From Variovorax paradoxus_P (GTDB taxonomy: Bacteria > Pseudomonadota > Gammaproteobacteria > Burkholderiales > Burkholderiaceae_C): a stretch of 64,000 bases of DNA. The position numbers were made by a program, and so were the translations under genes. A model generated the notes under the pieces. That model was given only the letters and a program-made list of their open reading frames with translations, was not told the origin of the DNA and searched no databases. The DNA is taken from the NCBI RefSeq assembly GCF_050627025.1, contig NZ_CP192472.1; one strand, 5' to 3'. Within the stretch, counting starts at the first letter, position 1. Each line of letters begins with the position of its first letter. Of this stretch, positions 45,640-52,764 are shown piece by piece.

Positions 45640-46211
45640 ACACTATGGACAGCAGGGCGCGATTGAGCGACGCCGAAGCGGCGCTGCGGGGCTTGTTCCT
45701 GCGCGGCCTTGCCGGCGACGCGGGGGCTTATCGCGAATTCCTGCAGAAACTCAGCGCGCACTTGCGCGCTTTTCTGGGCAAGCGCCTTTTCGGCTGGCCC
45801 GACGAAGTGGAAGACCTTGTCCAGGAATGCCTGCTCGCCATGCACAACCAGCGCCATACCTACCAGAGCGACCAGCCGCTGACGGCCTGGGTGCATGCAA
45901 TTGCGCGCTACAAGATGATCGACCTGCTGCGTGCCAAGTCGGTACGCGAGGCCCTGCATGACCCGTTGGACGACGAGCTTGCCGTGTTCGCCGAATCGGC
46001 CACCGACGCCAGCGATGCGCGCCGCGACATCGCCGGCCTCTTGCAGACCCTGCCGGAGCGCCAGCGCCTGCCCATCGTGCACGTGAAGCTCGAAGGCCTC
46101 TCGGTGGCCGAGACGGCCAGCCTCACCGGCATGTCCGAATCCGCCGTGAAGGTCGGCATTCATCGCGGCCTCAAGGCGCTTGCGGCCCGGCTCAGGAGCA
46201 ATACGCCATGA
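45630..46211 (+). CDS. ECF RNA polymerase sigma factor (SigF-like)
   Basis: A 193-residue sigma factor with region 2 (LFGWPDEVEDLVQECLLAMHNQRHTY and WVHAIARYKMIDLLR) and region 4 (LQTLPERQRLPIVHVKLEGLSVAETA, then SESAVKVGIHRGLKAL). It is the ECF type without regions 1 and 3. The DUF1109 anti-sigma gene overlaps its end by four bases. The coordinates use the first ATG, but a SigF-like promoter overlaps that start; TTG at 45663 (LSDAEAALRG, 182 aa) is a good alternative. Confidence 0.9.
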   Translation: MARNTMDSRARLSDAEAALRGLFLRGLAGDAGAYREFLQKLSAHLRAFLGKRLFGWPDEVEDLVQECLLAMHNQRHTYQSDQPLTAWVHAIARYKMIDLLRAKSVREALHDPLDDELAVFAESATDASDARRDIAGLLQTLPERQRLPIVHVKLEGLSVAETASLTGMSESAVKVGIHRGLKALAARLRSNTP

Positions 46212-46849
46212 AAACAGACGATCTCGTGGCCATGCTGGCCACCGGTCCAGCGCCTGTGCCGCCCCGCGCCGCGGGCCGGCGGCTGGCACTTGCCCTGCTG
46301 GTGGGCGCACCGCTTTCGTTCGCCATCCTGTTGGCCGAATACGGCGTTCGCCGCGATCTGGTGCAGGCCATGTTCTGGCCGATGTTCTGGGTGAAGGTGC
46401 TGTTTCCGCTGTGCATTGCGGCGGCGGCCTTCGTGATGCTGCAGCGCCTTGCGCGACCCGGCGTTCCGGTGCAGCGTGCCTGGATCGGCATTGCCGTTCC
46501 GGTGCTTGCGGTGTGGGTGCTCGGCGCCATGTCGTGGTTCGGCGCACCGGCCGGTGCGCGCATGCCACTCCTCATGGGTGAGTCGTGGCGTATTTGCGCG
46601 ATCAGCATCGGGCTGATGGCGCTGCCGGTTTTTGCTGCGGCGCTGCTGGTGCTCAAAGGCTTGGCGCCCACGCGCCCTGCGCTGGCAGGTGCGGCCGCGG
46701 GCGGGCTGGCCGGTGGCGTAGGCGCCGCCGTGTATGCGCTGCATTGCATGGAACTGACCGCACCTTTCCTCGCGGTCTGGTACGTCAGCGGTATTGCGGT
46801 GCCCGTGGTGCTGGGCGCCTTGCTCGGGCCGCGCCTCTTGCGCTGGTAA
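46208..46849 (+). CDS. NrsF-family anti-sigma factor (DUF1109)
   Basis: A 213-residue inner-membrane protein with six predicted helices and a short cytosolic N-terminus (MKTDDLVAMLATGPAPVPP), the layout of NrsF/DUF1109 anti-sigma factors that hold an ECF sigma factor at the membrane. It has one Cys in helix 2-3 (LFPLCIAAAAF), one in SWRICAIS and one near 184 (LHCMEL); cysteines were reported to matter in Caulobacter NrsF. ATGA overlap with the sigma gene supports a cognate pair. Confidence 0.88.
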   Translation: MKTDDLVAMLATGPAPVPPRAAGRRLALALLVGAPLSFAILLAEYGVRRDLVQAMFWPMFWVKVLFPLCIAAAAFVMLQRLARPGVPVQRAWIGIAVPVLAVWVLGAMSWFGAPAGARMPLLMGESWRICAISIGLMALPVFAAALLVLKGLAPTRPALAGAAAGGLAGGVGAAVYALHCMELTAPFLAVWYVSGIAVPVVLGALLGPRLLRW

Positions 46850-46862
46850 GCCCGGCCCGGCC

Positions 46863-48371
46863 TCAGCGCTTCTTGGCGCCGAAGATGCTGCCCAGCACGC
46901 CGCGCAGGATTTCCTTGCCGACCGACGTGCCCATGGTGCGCACGGCCGACTTGGCCATGGTCTGCACCAGGCCGTCGCGCTTGCCGCCACGCGGCCCCGT
47001 GCTGCCAAAGAGCAGGTCGTTCAGCATGCTGCTGCCCTCAGGCGATTCGGCCGCGCCCTTGGCGCCCGGCTTGGCCGCCGGCGCGTCCGGCGCGGTCTCG
47101 GCGCGGCCCTTCAGTTTTTCGTAGGCCGATTCGCGGTCCACCGTTTTCTCGTACACGCCCGCGACGAGCGAATTGGCGATCACGGCCTGGCGCTGCGCGG
47201 GCGTGATGGGGCCGATCTGGCTGCCGGGCGGCACCACGAACACACGCTCCGTCACGCTGGGGCGCCCCTTGGCGTCGAGAAAACTCACCAGCGCCTCGCC
47301 CACGGCAAGCTCCGTGATGGCGGTTTCGATGTCCAGGCCCGGCTTCTGGCGCATCGTGGTGGCCGTGGCCTTTACGGCCTTCTGGTCGCGCGGGGTGAAG
47401 GCGCGCAGCGCATGCTGGACGCGGTTGCCCAACTGGGCCAGCACCGAATCGGGAATGTCGAGCGGGTTCTGCGTCACGAAATAGACGCCCACGCCCTTGG
47501 AGCGCACCAGCCGCACCACGAGTTCGATGCGCTCGATGAGTGCCTTGGGCGCTTCGTTGAACAGCAGGTGGGCCTCATCGAAGAAGAACGCCAGCTTGGG
47601 TTGGTCGGGGTCGCCGATTTCGGGCAGCTGCTCGAACAATTCAGACAGCATCCAGAGCAGGAACGTGGCGTACAGCCGCGGCGAGTTCATGAGCTTGTCC
47701 GCGGCCAGGATGTTGACCACGCCCTTGCCGCCCACCGTTTGCATGAAGTCGGCAATGTTGAGCATCGGCTCGCCGAAGAACTTGTCGCCGCCCTGGGTTT
47801 CGATCTGCAGCAGGCTGCGCTGGATGGCGCCCACGCTGGCCGCGCTGATGTTGCCGTATTCGGTGGTGAACTGGCTCCCGTTCTCGCCCACGTACTGCAG
47901 CATGGCGCGCAGGTCCTTCAGGTCGAGCAGCAGCAGGCCGTTGTCGTCGGCAATCTTGAACACCAGGTTCAGCACGCCTGCCTGGGTTTCGTTCACGTCG
48001 AGCATGCGGCCCAACAGCAGCGGGCCCATGTCCGAAACAGTGGCGCGCACTGGGTGGCCCTGTTCGCCGAACACGTCCCACAAGGTCACAGGGCAGGCGG
48101 CCGGTTCGGGCAGGTCGATGCCGCGTTCCTTCAGCGTGGCCGCCATCTTTTCGCCGATGCTGCCTTTCTGGCTCATGCCGGTGAGGTCGCCCTTGACGTC
48201 GGCCATGAACACCGGAACGCCGATGCTCGAAAGCTTTTCGGCAATGGTCTGCAGGGTGACTGTCTTGCCGGTGCCGGTGGCGCCGGTAATCAGCCCGTGG
48301 CGGTTGGCCAGGCTGGGCAGCAGGGCGCACTCGGTGGCGTCGTGGCGTGCTATCAGGAGGGGGGCGGCCAT
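46863..48371 (-). CDS. HerA-like ATPase (DUF853)
   Basis: A 502-residue P-loop ATPase of the helicase HerA-like DUF853 family (YjgR type). Walker A is GATGTGKT (30-37), followed by FMADVKGDLTGM and, near 265, Walker B LAFFFDEAHLLFNEAP; VYFVTQNPLDIPDSVLAQLGNR with an Arg-finger-like segment follows. The C-terminus is basic and Gly/Ala-rich. It is predicted to be a nucleic-acid translocase of unknown substrate. It converges on nrsF and is divergent from the ACP operon, with 101 bases between. Confidence 0.9.
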   Translation of the reverse strand: MAAPLLIARHDATECALLPSLANRHGLITGATGTGKTVTLQTIAEKLSSIGVPVFMADVKGDLTGMSQKGSIGEKMAATLKERGIDLPEPAACPVTLWDVFGEQGHPVRATVSDMGPLLLGRMLDVNETQAGVLNLVFKIADDNGLLLLDLKDLRAMLQYVGENGSQFTTEYGNISAASVGAIQRSLLQIETQGGDKFFGEPMLNIADFMQTVGGKGVVNILAADKLMNSPRLYATFLLWMLSELFEQLPEIGDPDQPKLAFFFDEAHLLFNEAPKALIERIELVVRLVRSKGVGVYFVTQNPLDIPDSVLAQLGNRVQHALRAFTPRDQKAVKATATTMRQKPGLDIETAITELAVGEALVSFLDAKGRPSVTERVFVVPPGSQIGPITPAQRQAVIANSLVAGVYEKTVDRESAYEKLKGRAETAPDAPAAKPGAKGAAESPEGSSMLNDLLFGSTGPRGGKRDGLVQTMAKSAVRTMGTSVGKEILRGVLGSIFGAKKR

Positions 48372-48421
48372 TGAGGGCTCCGGGTCGTATCGAAGCGGGC
48401 AGTCTAATCAAGCGGCGCTCC

Positions 48422-48427
48422 TATAAT
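48422..48427 (+). promoter_or_regulatory. Candidate -10 box of the aryl-polyene plus-strand arm
   Basis: A perfect TATAAT 46 bases before the ACP start codon. The -35 position, 17 bases upstream, is GCAGTC and matches poorly, so an activator or weak promoter is possible. Confidence 0.5.
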
Positions 48428-48472
48428 CCACGGCCCCCGAGGTAGTTACGGAAAAAGTTTCAGGAGGTTTTT

Positions 48473-48784
48473 TTGTCATCGACTGCTCAGCCCCCCATTC
48501 CCGCCGCTGGCGATTCACCTGAACAGTCGCCGATTGAAAAAGAGTTGGCTGTCTTGCTGGTGAACGCGCTCAATCTCGAAGTCGCCCCCGAAGACATCGT
48601 GCCGACCGATCCGCTCTACGGCGAAGGCCTGGGCCTCGATTCCATCGACATCCTCGAGGTTGCACTCGAAGTGTCCCGGCGCTACGGCTTTCAGCTGCGT
48701 TCGGACGACGAGCGCAACCAGCAGATCTTCCAGTCGCTGCGCACGCTCGCGACCCACGTCGCCCAGCATCGCAGCGCCTCCTGA
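48473..48784 (+). CDS. Acyl carrier protein of the aryl-polyene locus
   Basis: A 103-residue ACP; after a 20-residue flexible lead the core has EKELAVLLVNALNLEVAPEDI and the phosphopantetheine serine in GLGLDSIDILEVALEV (Ser57). It carries the growing polyene acyl chain. The TTG start is supported by a strong AGGAGG five bases before it. It opens a run of ten plus-strand genes in which neighbours overlap or lie within 15 bases. Aryl-polyene clusters usually have two ACPs; only this one is here. Confidence 0.9.
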   Translation: MSSTAQPPIPAAGDSPEQSPIEKELAVLLVNALNLEVAPEDIVPTDPLYGEGLGLDSIDILEVALEVSRRYGFQLRSDDERNQQIFQSLRTLATHVAQHRSAS

Positions 48785-48787
48785 TCC

Positions 48788-49432
48788 ATGTCTCGATGGC
48801 GACTGGCGCTCCTGCTGCTGGTGGGGGTGGCCTATGCCGGCCTCTCTCACTGGATGATGCTGTTCCACCCCACTGAACCGTGGGCGGTGGTGGTCTTGCT
48901 CGGCCCGCTCTGGCTGGCGGCCATGGGTTTTGCCGCCAGCAAGCTCGGCCGTTGGGGCTTCGTTGCCGCCATGCTGCTCGGCATTGCGGGCTTTGCGCTC
49001 GTGTTCCTGGGTGAGGCGGGCGACACCAACCGGCTCTATGTATTCCAGCATGTGGCCATCAACGGCCTCCTGTGCGGCTGGTTCGGCGCCTCACTGCGCG
49101 GGCCCGGCCTGCCGCTGATCACCCAGTTCGCGCAGCGCGTGCATCCTCTCAAGGGCCACATGCTGGCCTACACCACGCAGCTAACCCGCATCTGGACCGC
49201 GTATTTCGCGCTCGTGGTGGCGTCGTCCATCGTGGTGTACCTGACCTTGCCTTTCTCGGCGTGGTCGCTGCTGGCCAATGTGCTGACGCCGCTTTCGGTA
49301 ACTCTTCTTTTCGTGGGCGAGCACCTGGTGCGCTACCGTCTGCACCCGGAGTTCGAGCGCACGCGGCTCATCGATGCGGTGCGCGCCTTCCAGGGAACAT
49401 CGACCATCGATAACGGCACCGGCAGCCGGTAA
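48788..49432 (+). CDS. Aryl-polyene locus membrane protein (COG4648-like)
   Basis: A 214-residue membrane protein with about six hydrophobic segments, matching the small integral-membrane gene that accompanies the AMP-ligase in aryl-polyene clusters (ApeG-like). Charged loops (RVHPLKGHMLAYTTQLTRIW near 120) lie between helices 4 and 5. The role is unknown; a part of a membrane-associated assembly complex is likely. It starts three bases after the ACP stop. Confidence 0.8.
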   Translation: MSRWRLALLLLVGVAYAGLSHWMMLFHPTEPWAVVVLLGPLWLAAMGFAASKLGRWGFVAAMLLGIAGFALVFLGEAGDTNRLYVFQHVAINGLLCGWFGASLRGPGLPLITQFAQRVHPLKGHMLAYTTQLTRIWTAYFALVVASSIVVYLTLPFSAWSLLANVLTPLSVTLLFVGEHLVRYRLHPEFERTRLIDAVRAFQGTSTIDNGTGSR

Positions 49433-49446
49433 AGCAGGGCACCCGC

Positions 49447-51156
49447 GTGACCGCCGAAACCCGCCTGCTGCCGCTCATTGCCAACCGCGACCTCGACGCG
49501 CCGCTGGCTTGGCGCGCTGGCGTGCCGGTAAGCACGCGCCAGTTCCTGGCCGACGTGGCCCGGTTCGCGCCGCTGCTCCCCGCACAGGGCAAGGCCGTCA
49601 ACCTGTGCGTCGATCGCTACGCCTTTGCCGTCAGCCTGGCCGCCGCGCTGGTGCGAGGCCATGCAAGCCTGCTGCCGCCCGACGCGCGGCCCGACACGCT
49701 CGCGCGCCTGGTCGAATCCGGTGGGCCGAATCTTTTTGCGCTGACCGATGACGCCGGCCTGGCCACGCCCGGCATACCGCGCGTGCTCATCGAGGACCGT
49801 TCCAGCCCCGAAGGCGGCGCTGGCCTCGATGTGCCGGCTGTCGACGGCGGCATGCATGCGGTGAGCCTGCTGACGTCGGGCTCGACCGGTGTGCCCCAGC
49901 CGCACGCCAAGCGGTGGGAAACGCTGGTTGGCGATGTGGCCGTGGCGGTAGAGCGGCTCTCCAGCCTGCTTGGCCGGCCGTCGCTTGCGGGCCTGACGCT
50001 GGTTGCAACCGTGCCGGTGCAGCACAGCTACGGGCTCGAATCATCGGTGTTGCTGGCAATGCTCGGCGGCGCTGCATTCGACAGCGGGCGGCCGTTCTTT
50101 CCGGCCGATGTGGTCAAAGCGCTTGCCTCGGTGCCGCGCCCGCGTGCGCTGGTCACCACGCCTTTTCATCTGAAGACACTGCTGCTCTCGGGCATCGAAC
50201 TGCCGCCCGTCGACCTGATTCTTTCGGCTACCGCGCCTCTCTCGCCGCAACTGGCAGCGCAGGCCGAGCAGGCTTTAGGCGGCGTGCTTATTGAAATCTA
50301 CGGCAGCACAGAGTCCGGCCAGGTCGCAACCCGCCGCACCACGCAAAGCGAGGTGTGGGAGAACTTCGGCAACATTCGCCTGCATGCAGAAGCGGGCGAG
50401 GGCGATGGCCCCGAGCGCTTTATCTTCAGCGGCGACTTTTTGCCCGAGCCCACCCCCATGGCCGACGTGCTCGAGCTGCTTGACGCACGCCGCTTCAGGC
50501 TCTTCGGCCGGGCCAACGACCTGATTCACGTGGCCGGCCGGCGCAGTTCGCTCGCCCACCTCAACTATCACCTCAACAGCATTGCCGGCGTTGAAGACGG
50601 CGCGTTCTGGCTGCCTGACGAAGTGGCCGACGGCGTGGTACGCCCGGTGGCTTTTGTGGTGGCCCCCACGCTATCGGCTGGCGAAATCATTGCCGCGCTG
50701 CGGCAGCGGCTCGAGCCGGTGTTCGTTCCGCGCCGTGTGGTGCAGGTCAAGTCTTTCCCACGCGAAGGCACCGGCAAGCTCACAGTGCGGGCGCTGCGCG
50801 AATTTGCGCTTGCGCAACTGGCGGGAGACGACACGCCGGTGCAGATTGCCCACGCGGTGCCAGTCGATCATCCGGCGCTTGCGGGCCACTTTCCCGGCCA
50901 GCCGCTGCTGCCCGGGGCGCTGATATTGGCCGAGGTGATGCAGGCCGTGCAGCGGGTGCCGGCGCTGGTTGCCCGCCTGGGCACCCATCCCACGCTCGCA
51001 GCGGCCAAGTTTCTTGCGCCCGTACGGCCAGGGAGCATGCTCTCCATCGACTTGCAACCCGAGGCCGGGGCCGCGCGGGGCGTGCGTTTTGACGTGCGCT
51101 GCGACGGCGTGGTGGCTGTCACCGGCCGCTGGACCGCGGCCCAAGACTCCGCGTGA
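49447..51156 (+). CDS. AMP-dependent acyl ligase fused to a FabA/FabZ-like dehydratase domain
   Basis: A 569-residue two-domain protein. Residues 1-460 are an adenylate-forming ligase (P-loop LLTSGSTGVPQPHAK at 141-155, SYGLESSVLL, and the ATP-site IEIYGSTESGQVATR near 280), expected to load an aryl acid on ACP. Residues 475-569 form a hot-dog domain starting HPALAGHFPGQPLLPG, the 3-hydroxyacyl-ACP dehydratase signature. In E. coli-like clusters the ligase and this dehydratase are separate genes (ApeH, ApeI). The start is GTG. It is followed by an overlapping acyltransferase gene. Confidence 0.88.
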   Translation: MTAETRLLPLIANRDLDAPLAWRAGVPVSTRQFLADVARFAPLLPAQGKAVNLCVDRYAFAVSLAAALVRGHASLLPPDARPDTLARLVESGGPNLFALTDDAGLATPGIPRVLIEDRSSPEGGAGLDVPAVDGGMHAVSLLTSGSTGVPQPHAKRWETLVGDVAVAVERLSSLLGRPSLAGLTLVATVPVQHSYGLESSVLLAMLGGAAFDSGRPFFPADVVKALASVPRPRALVTTPFHLKTLLLSGIELPPVDLILSATAPLSPQLAAQAEQALGGVLIEIYGSTESGQVATRRTTQSEVWENFGNIRLHAEAGEGDGPERFIFSGDFLPEPTPMADVLELLDARRFRLFGRANDLIHVAGRRSSLAHLNYHLNSIAGVEDGAFWLPDEVADGVVRPVAFVVAPTLSAGEIIAALRQRLEPVFVPRRVVQVKSFPREGTGKLTVRALREFALAQLAGDDTPVQIAHAVPVDHPALAGHFPGQPLLPGALILAEVMQAVQRVPALVARLGTHPTLAAAKFLAPVRPGSMLSIDLQPEAGAARGVRFDVRCDGVVAVTGRWTAAQDSA

Positions 51157-52154
51157 TGAAGCACACCGAAGCCGAGACGCACGCCGTGAAAGAGGTGGCG
51201 CAGACAGGGCAGCGTGGCGACTGGGCGCGCGCGCCCGAGCGCAGCAACATGCTTGCGCTGCGCTTCATTTGCATGATGGCGCTGGTTTTCGGGCGCCACA
51301 TCACGCGGCTGCTGCTGCCGCCCATCAGCCTGTACTTCCTGTTGTTCGCGCCCACGCCGCGCCGCCACATCAAGCGCTACCTGTTCAGGGCCATCGGCCC
51401 GCGTGCCGGATGGATCGACGGCTATCGCCTGCTGCACGCCTTTGCCTCGACGGTGCTCGACCGCGTGTACTTTCTGCGCGGGCGCATGGATCTGTTCGAC
51501 GTGAAGGTCAGTGGCAACCTTCCGCTGGAGGCCGAGGCCCTGAAAGGGCGGGGCGCCTTCCTGCTGGGGGCGCATGTCGGCAGCTTCGAGGCGCTGGGCG
51601 CCTGCAAGCACCAAAGCCAGCACAAGCAGGCGCTGCGGCTCGCGATGCTGATGTACCCCGACAACGCGCAGCGCATCACGGCCATTCTCAATGCCATCAG
51701 CCTGCCGGAAGCGCGGCCCCACGTCATCGCACTGGGCCGCCCGCACTCGATGCTCGACCTGCGCGACTGGCTGGACAACGGCGGCTTGGGCGGCATGCTG
51801 GCCGACCGCACGCTGCCGGGCAGCGAGGACCAACCCGCGCAGCAGCGCGGCAACAACATCGTGCTGCCTTTTCTGGGCCAGCCCGCCAGCTTCAACGACG
51901 GCCCGTTCCGTCTTGCGGCGCTGCTGCGGCGCAAGGTGTTCTTCATGGCCGGCCTCTACGGCGGCGGCGCGCGCTACGATGTTCAGTTCGACCTGCTGGC
52001 GGACTTCAGCGAACGGGCCTCCGACCCCGCCGAGCGGGAACGCCGCATCCGCGCAGCGGTCGAAGCCTACGTGGTGCACCTGGAAGCGCTGTGCCGCGCC
52101 CACCCCTACAACTGGTTCAATTTTCATGATTTCTGGCTCGAAGATTCGGTTTGA
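51153..52154 (+). CDS. LpxL/HtrB-family lysophospholipid acyltransferase
   Basis: A 333-residue acyltransferase; after a cytosolic lead, an N-terminal hydrophobic segment near 48-70, then HX4E as HVGSFE (near 136-141) and a GGMLADRTLP segment resembling the LpxL glycine-rich loop. It probably transfers the polyene chain to a lipid carrier. In aryl-polyene clusters such enzymes are called ApeF- or LpxL-like. It overlaps the ligase by four bases and the LolA-like gene by 29. Confidence 0.88.
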   Translation: MMKHTEAETHAVKEVAQTGQRGDWARAPERSNMLALRFICMMALVFGRHITRLLLPPISLYFLLFAPTPRRHIKRYLFRAIGPRAGWIDGYRLLHAFASTVLDRVYFLRGRMDLFDVKVSGNLPLEAEALKGRGAFLLGAHVGSFEALGACKHQSQHKQALRLAMLMYPDNAQRITAILNAISLPEARPHVIALGRPHSMLDLRDWLDNGGLGGMLADRTLPGSEDQPAQQRGNNIVLPFLGQPASFNDGPFRLAALLRRKVFFMAGLYGGGARYDVQFDLLADFSERASDPAERERRIRAAVEAYVVHLEALCRAHPYNWFNFHDFWLEDSV

Positions 52155-52764
52155 CTGGCTTTGCCGTAGCCTGCTGCTGGCATTGGCCTGCTGTGCCGCT
52201 CCGGCGTGGGCTTTCGACCTGTCCGAGCTGATGGGTCTTCTTGCCAAGCAGAAAAGCGGCGAAGCGCGTTTCACCGAACAGCGCTTCGTCCATGGGCTTG
52301 AAGGCCCGCTCGATGCCCGGGGCACGCTGAGCTTCGAGGCCCCCGACAAGCTGGTGCGGCGCACCCTGTCGCCGCGTGTCGAAACCATGGCGGTCGAAGG
52401 CAACACGCTCACGCTGTCGCGTGGCGGCCGCAACCGCACCCTCACGCTCGACAGCATGCCCGAGCTGCTCGGCCTGGTCGAAGCCATGCGAGGCACGCTC
52501 ACCGGCGACGGCACCACGCTGCAGCGCTATTTCCGTAGCGCCGTAAGCGGTTCGGCCGGCAGCTGGACGCTCGACCTCACGCCGATCGACAGCCGCCTTG
52601 CGGCGCAGATGCGCAGCATCCGCATCTCCGGCCGCGCCAGCGAAGTGCTGGGCCTTGAAATGGAATTCGTCGGCGGCGACCGCTCGGTAATGAGCATCAC
52701 GCCCGAGCGCGCTGGGGCCGCTCCCGCTGCGCCGGCTGGCGCTGCGGGGCGCACCACGCCGTGA
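52126..52764 (+). CDS. LolA-like outer-membrane lipoprotein carrier
   Basis: A 212-residue exported protein: signal peptide to AWA (about residue 29), then the LolA-type beta-barrel starting DLSELMGLLAKQKSGEARFTEQ. The usual RFVHGLEGPLDARGTLSFEAPDKL strand pair and the SWTLDLTP segment are visible. In pigment clusters this protein is thought to move the lipid-linked polyene across the periplasm. The ATG at 52126 overlaps the acyltransferase by 29 bases. A Pro/Ala-rich tail ends the protein. Confidence 0.85.
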   Translation: MISGSKIRFDWLCRSLLLALACCAAPAWAFDLSELMGLLAKQKSGEARFTEQRFVHGLEGPLDARGTLSFEAPDKLVRRTLSPRVETMAVEGNTLTLSRGGRNRTLTLDSMPELLGLVEAMRGTLTGDGTTLQRYFRSAVSGSAGSWTLDLTPIDSRLAAQMRSIRISGRASEVLGLEMEFVGGDRSVMSITPERAGAAPAAPAGAAGRTTP

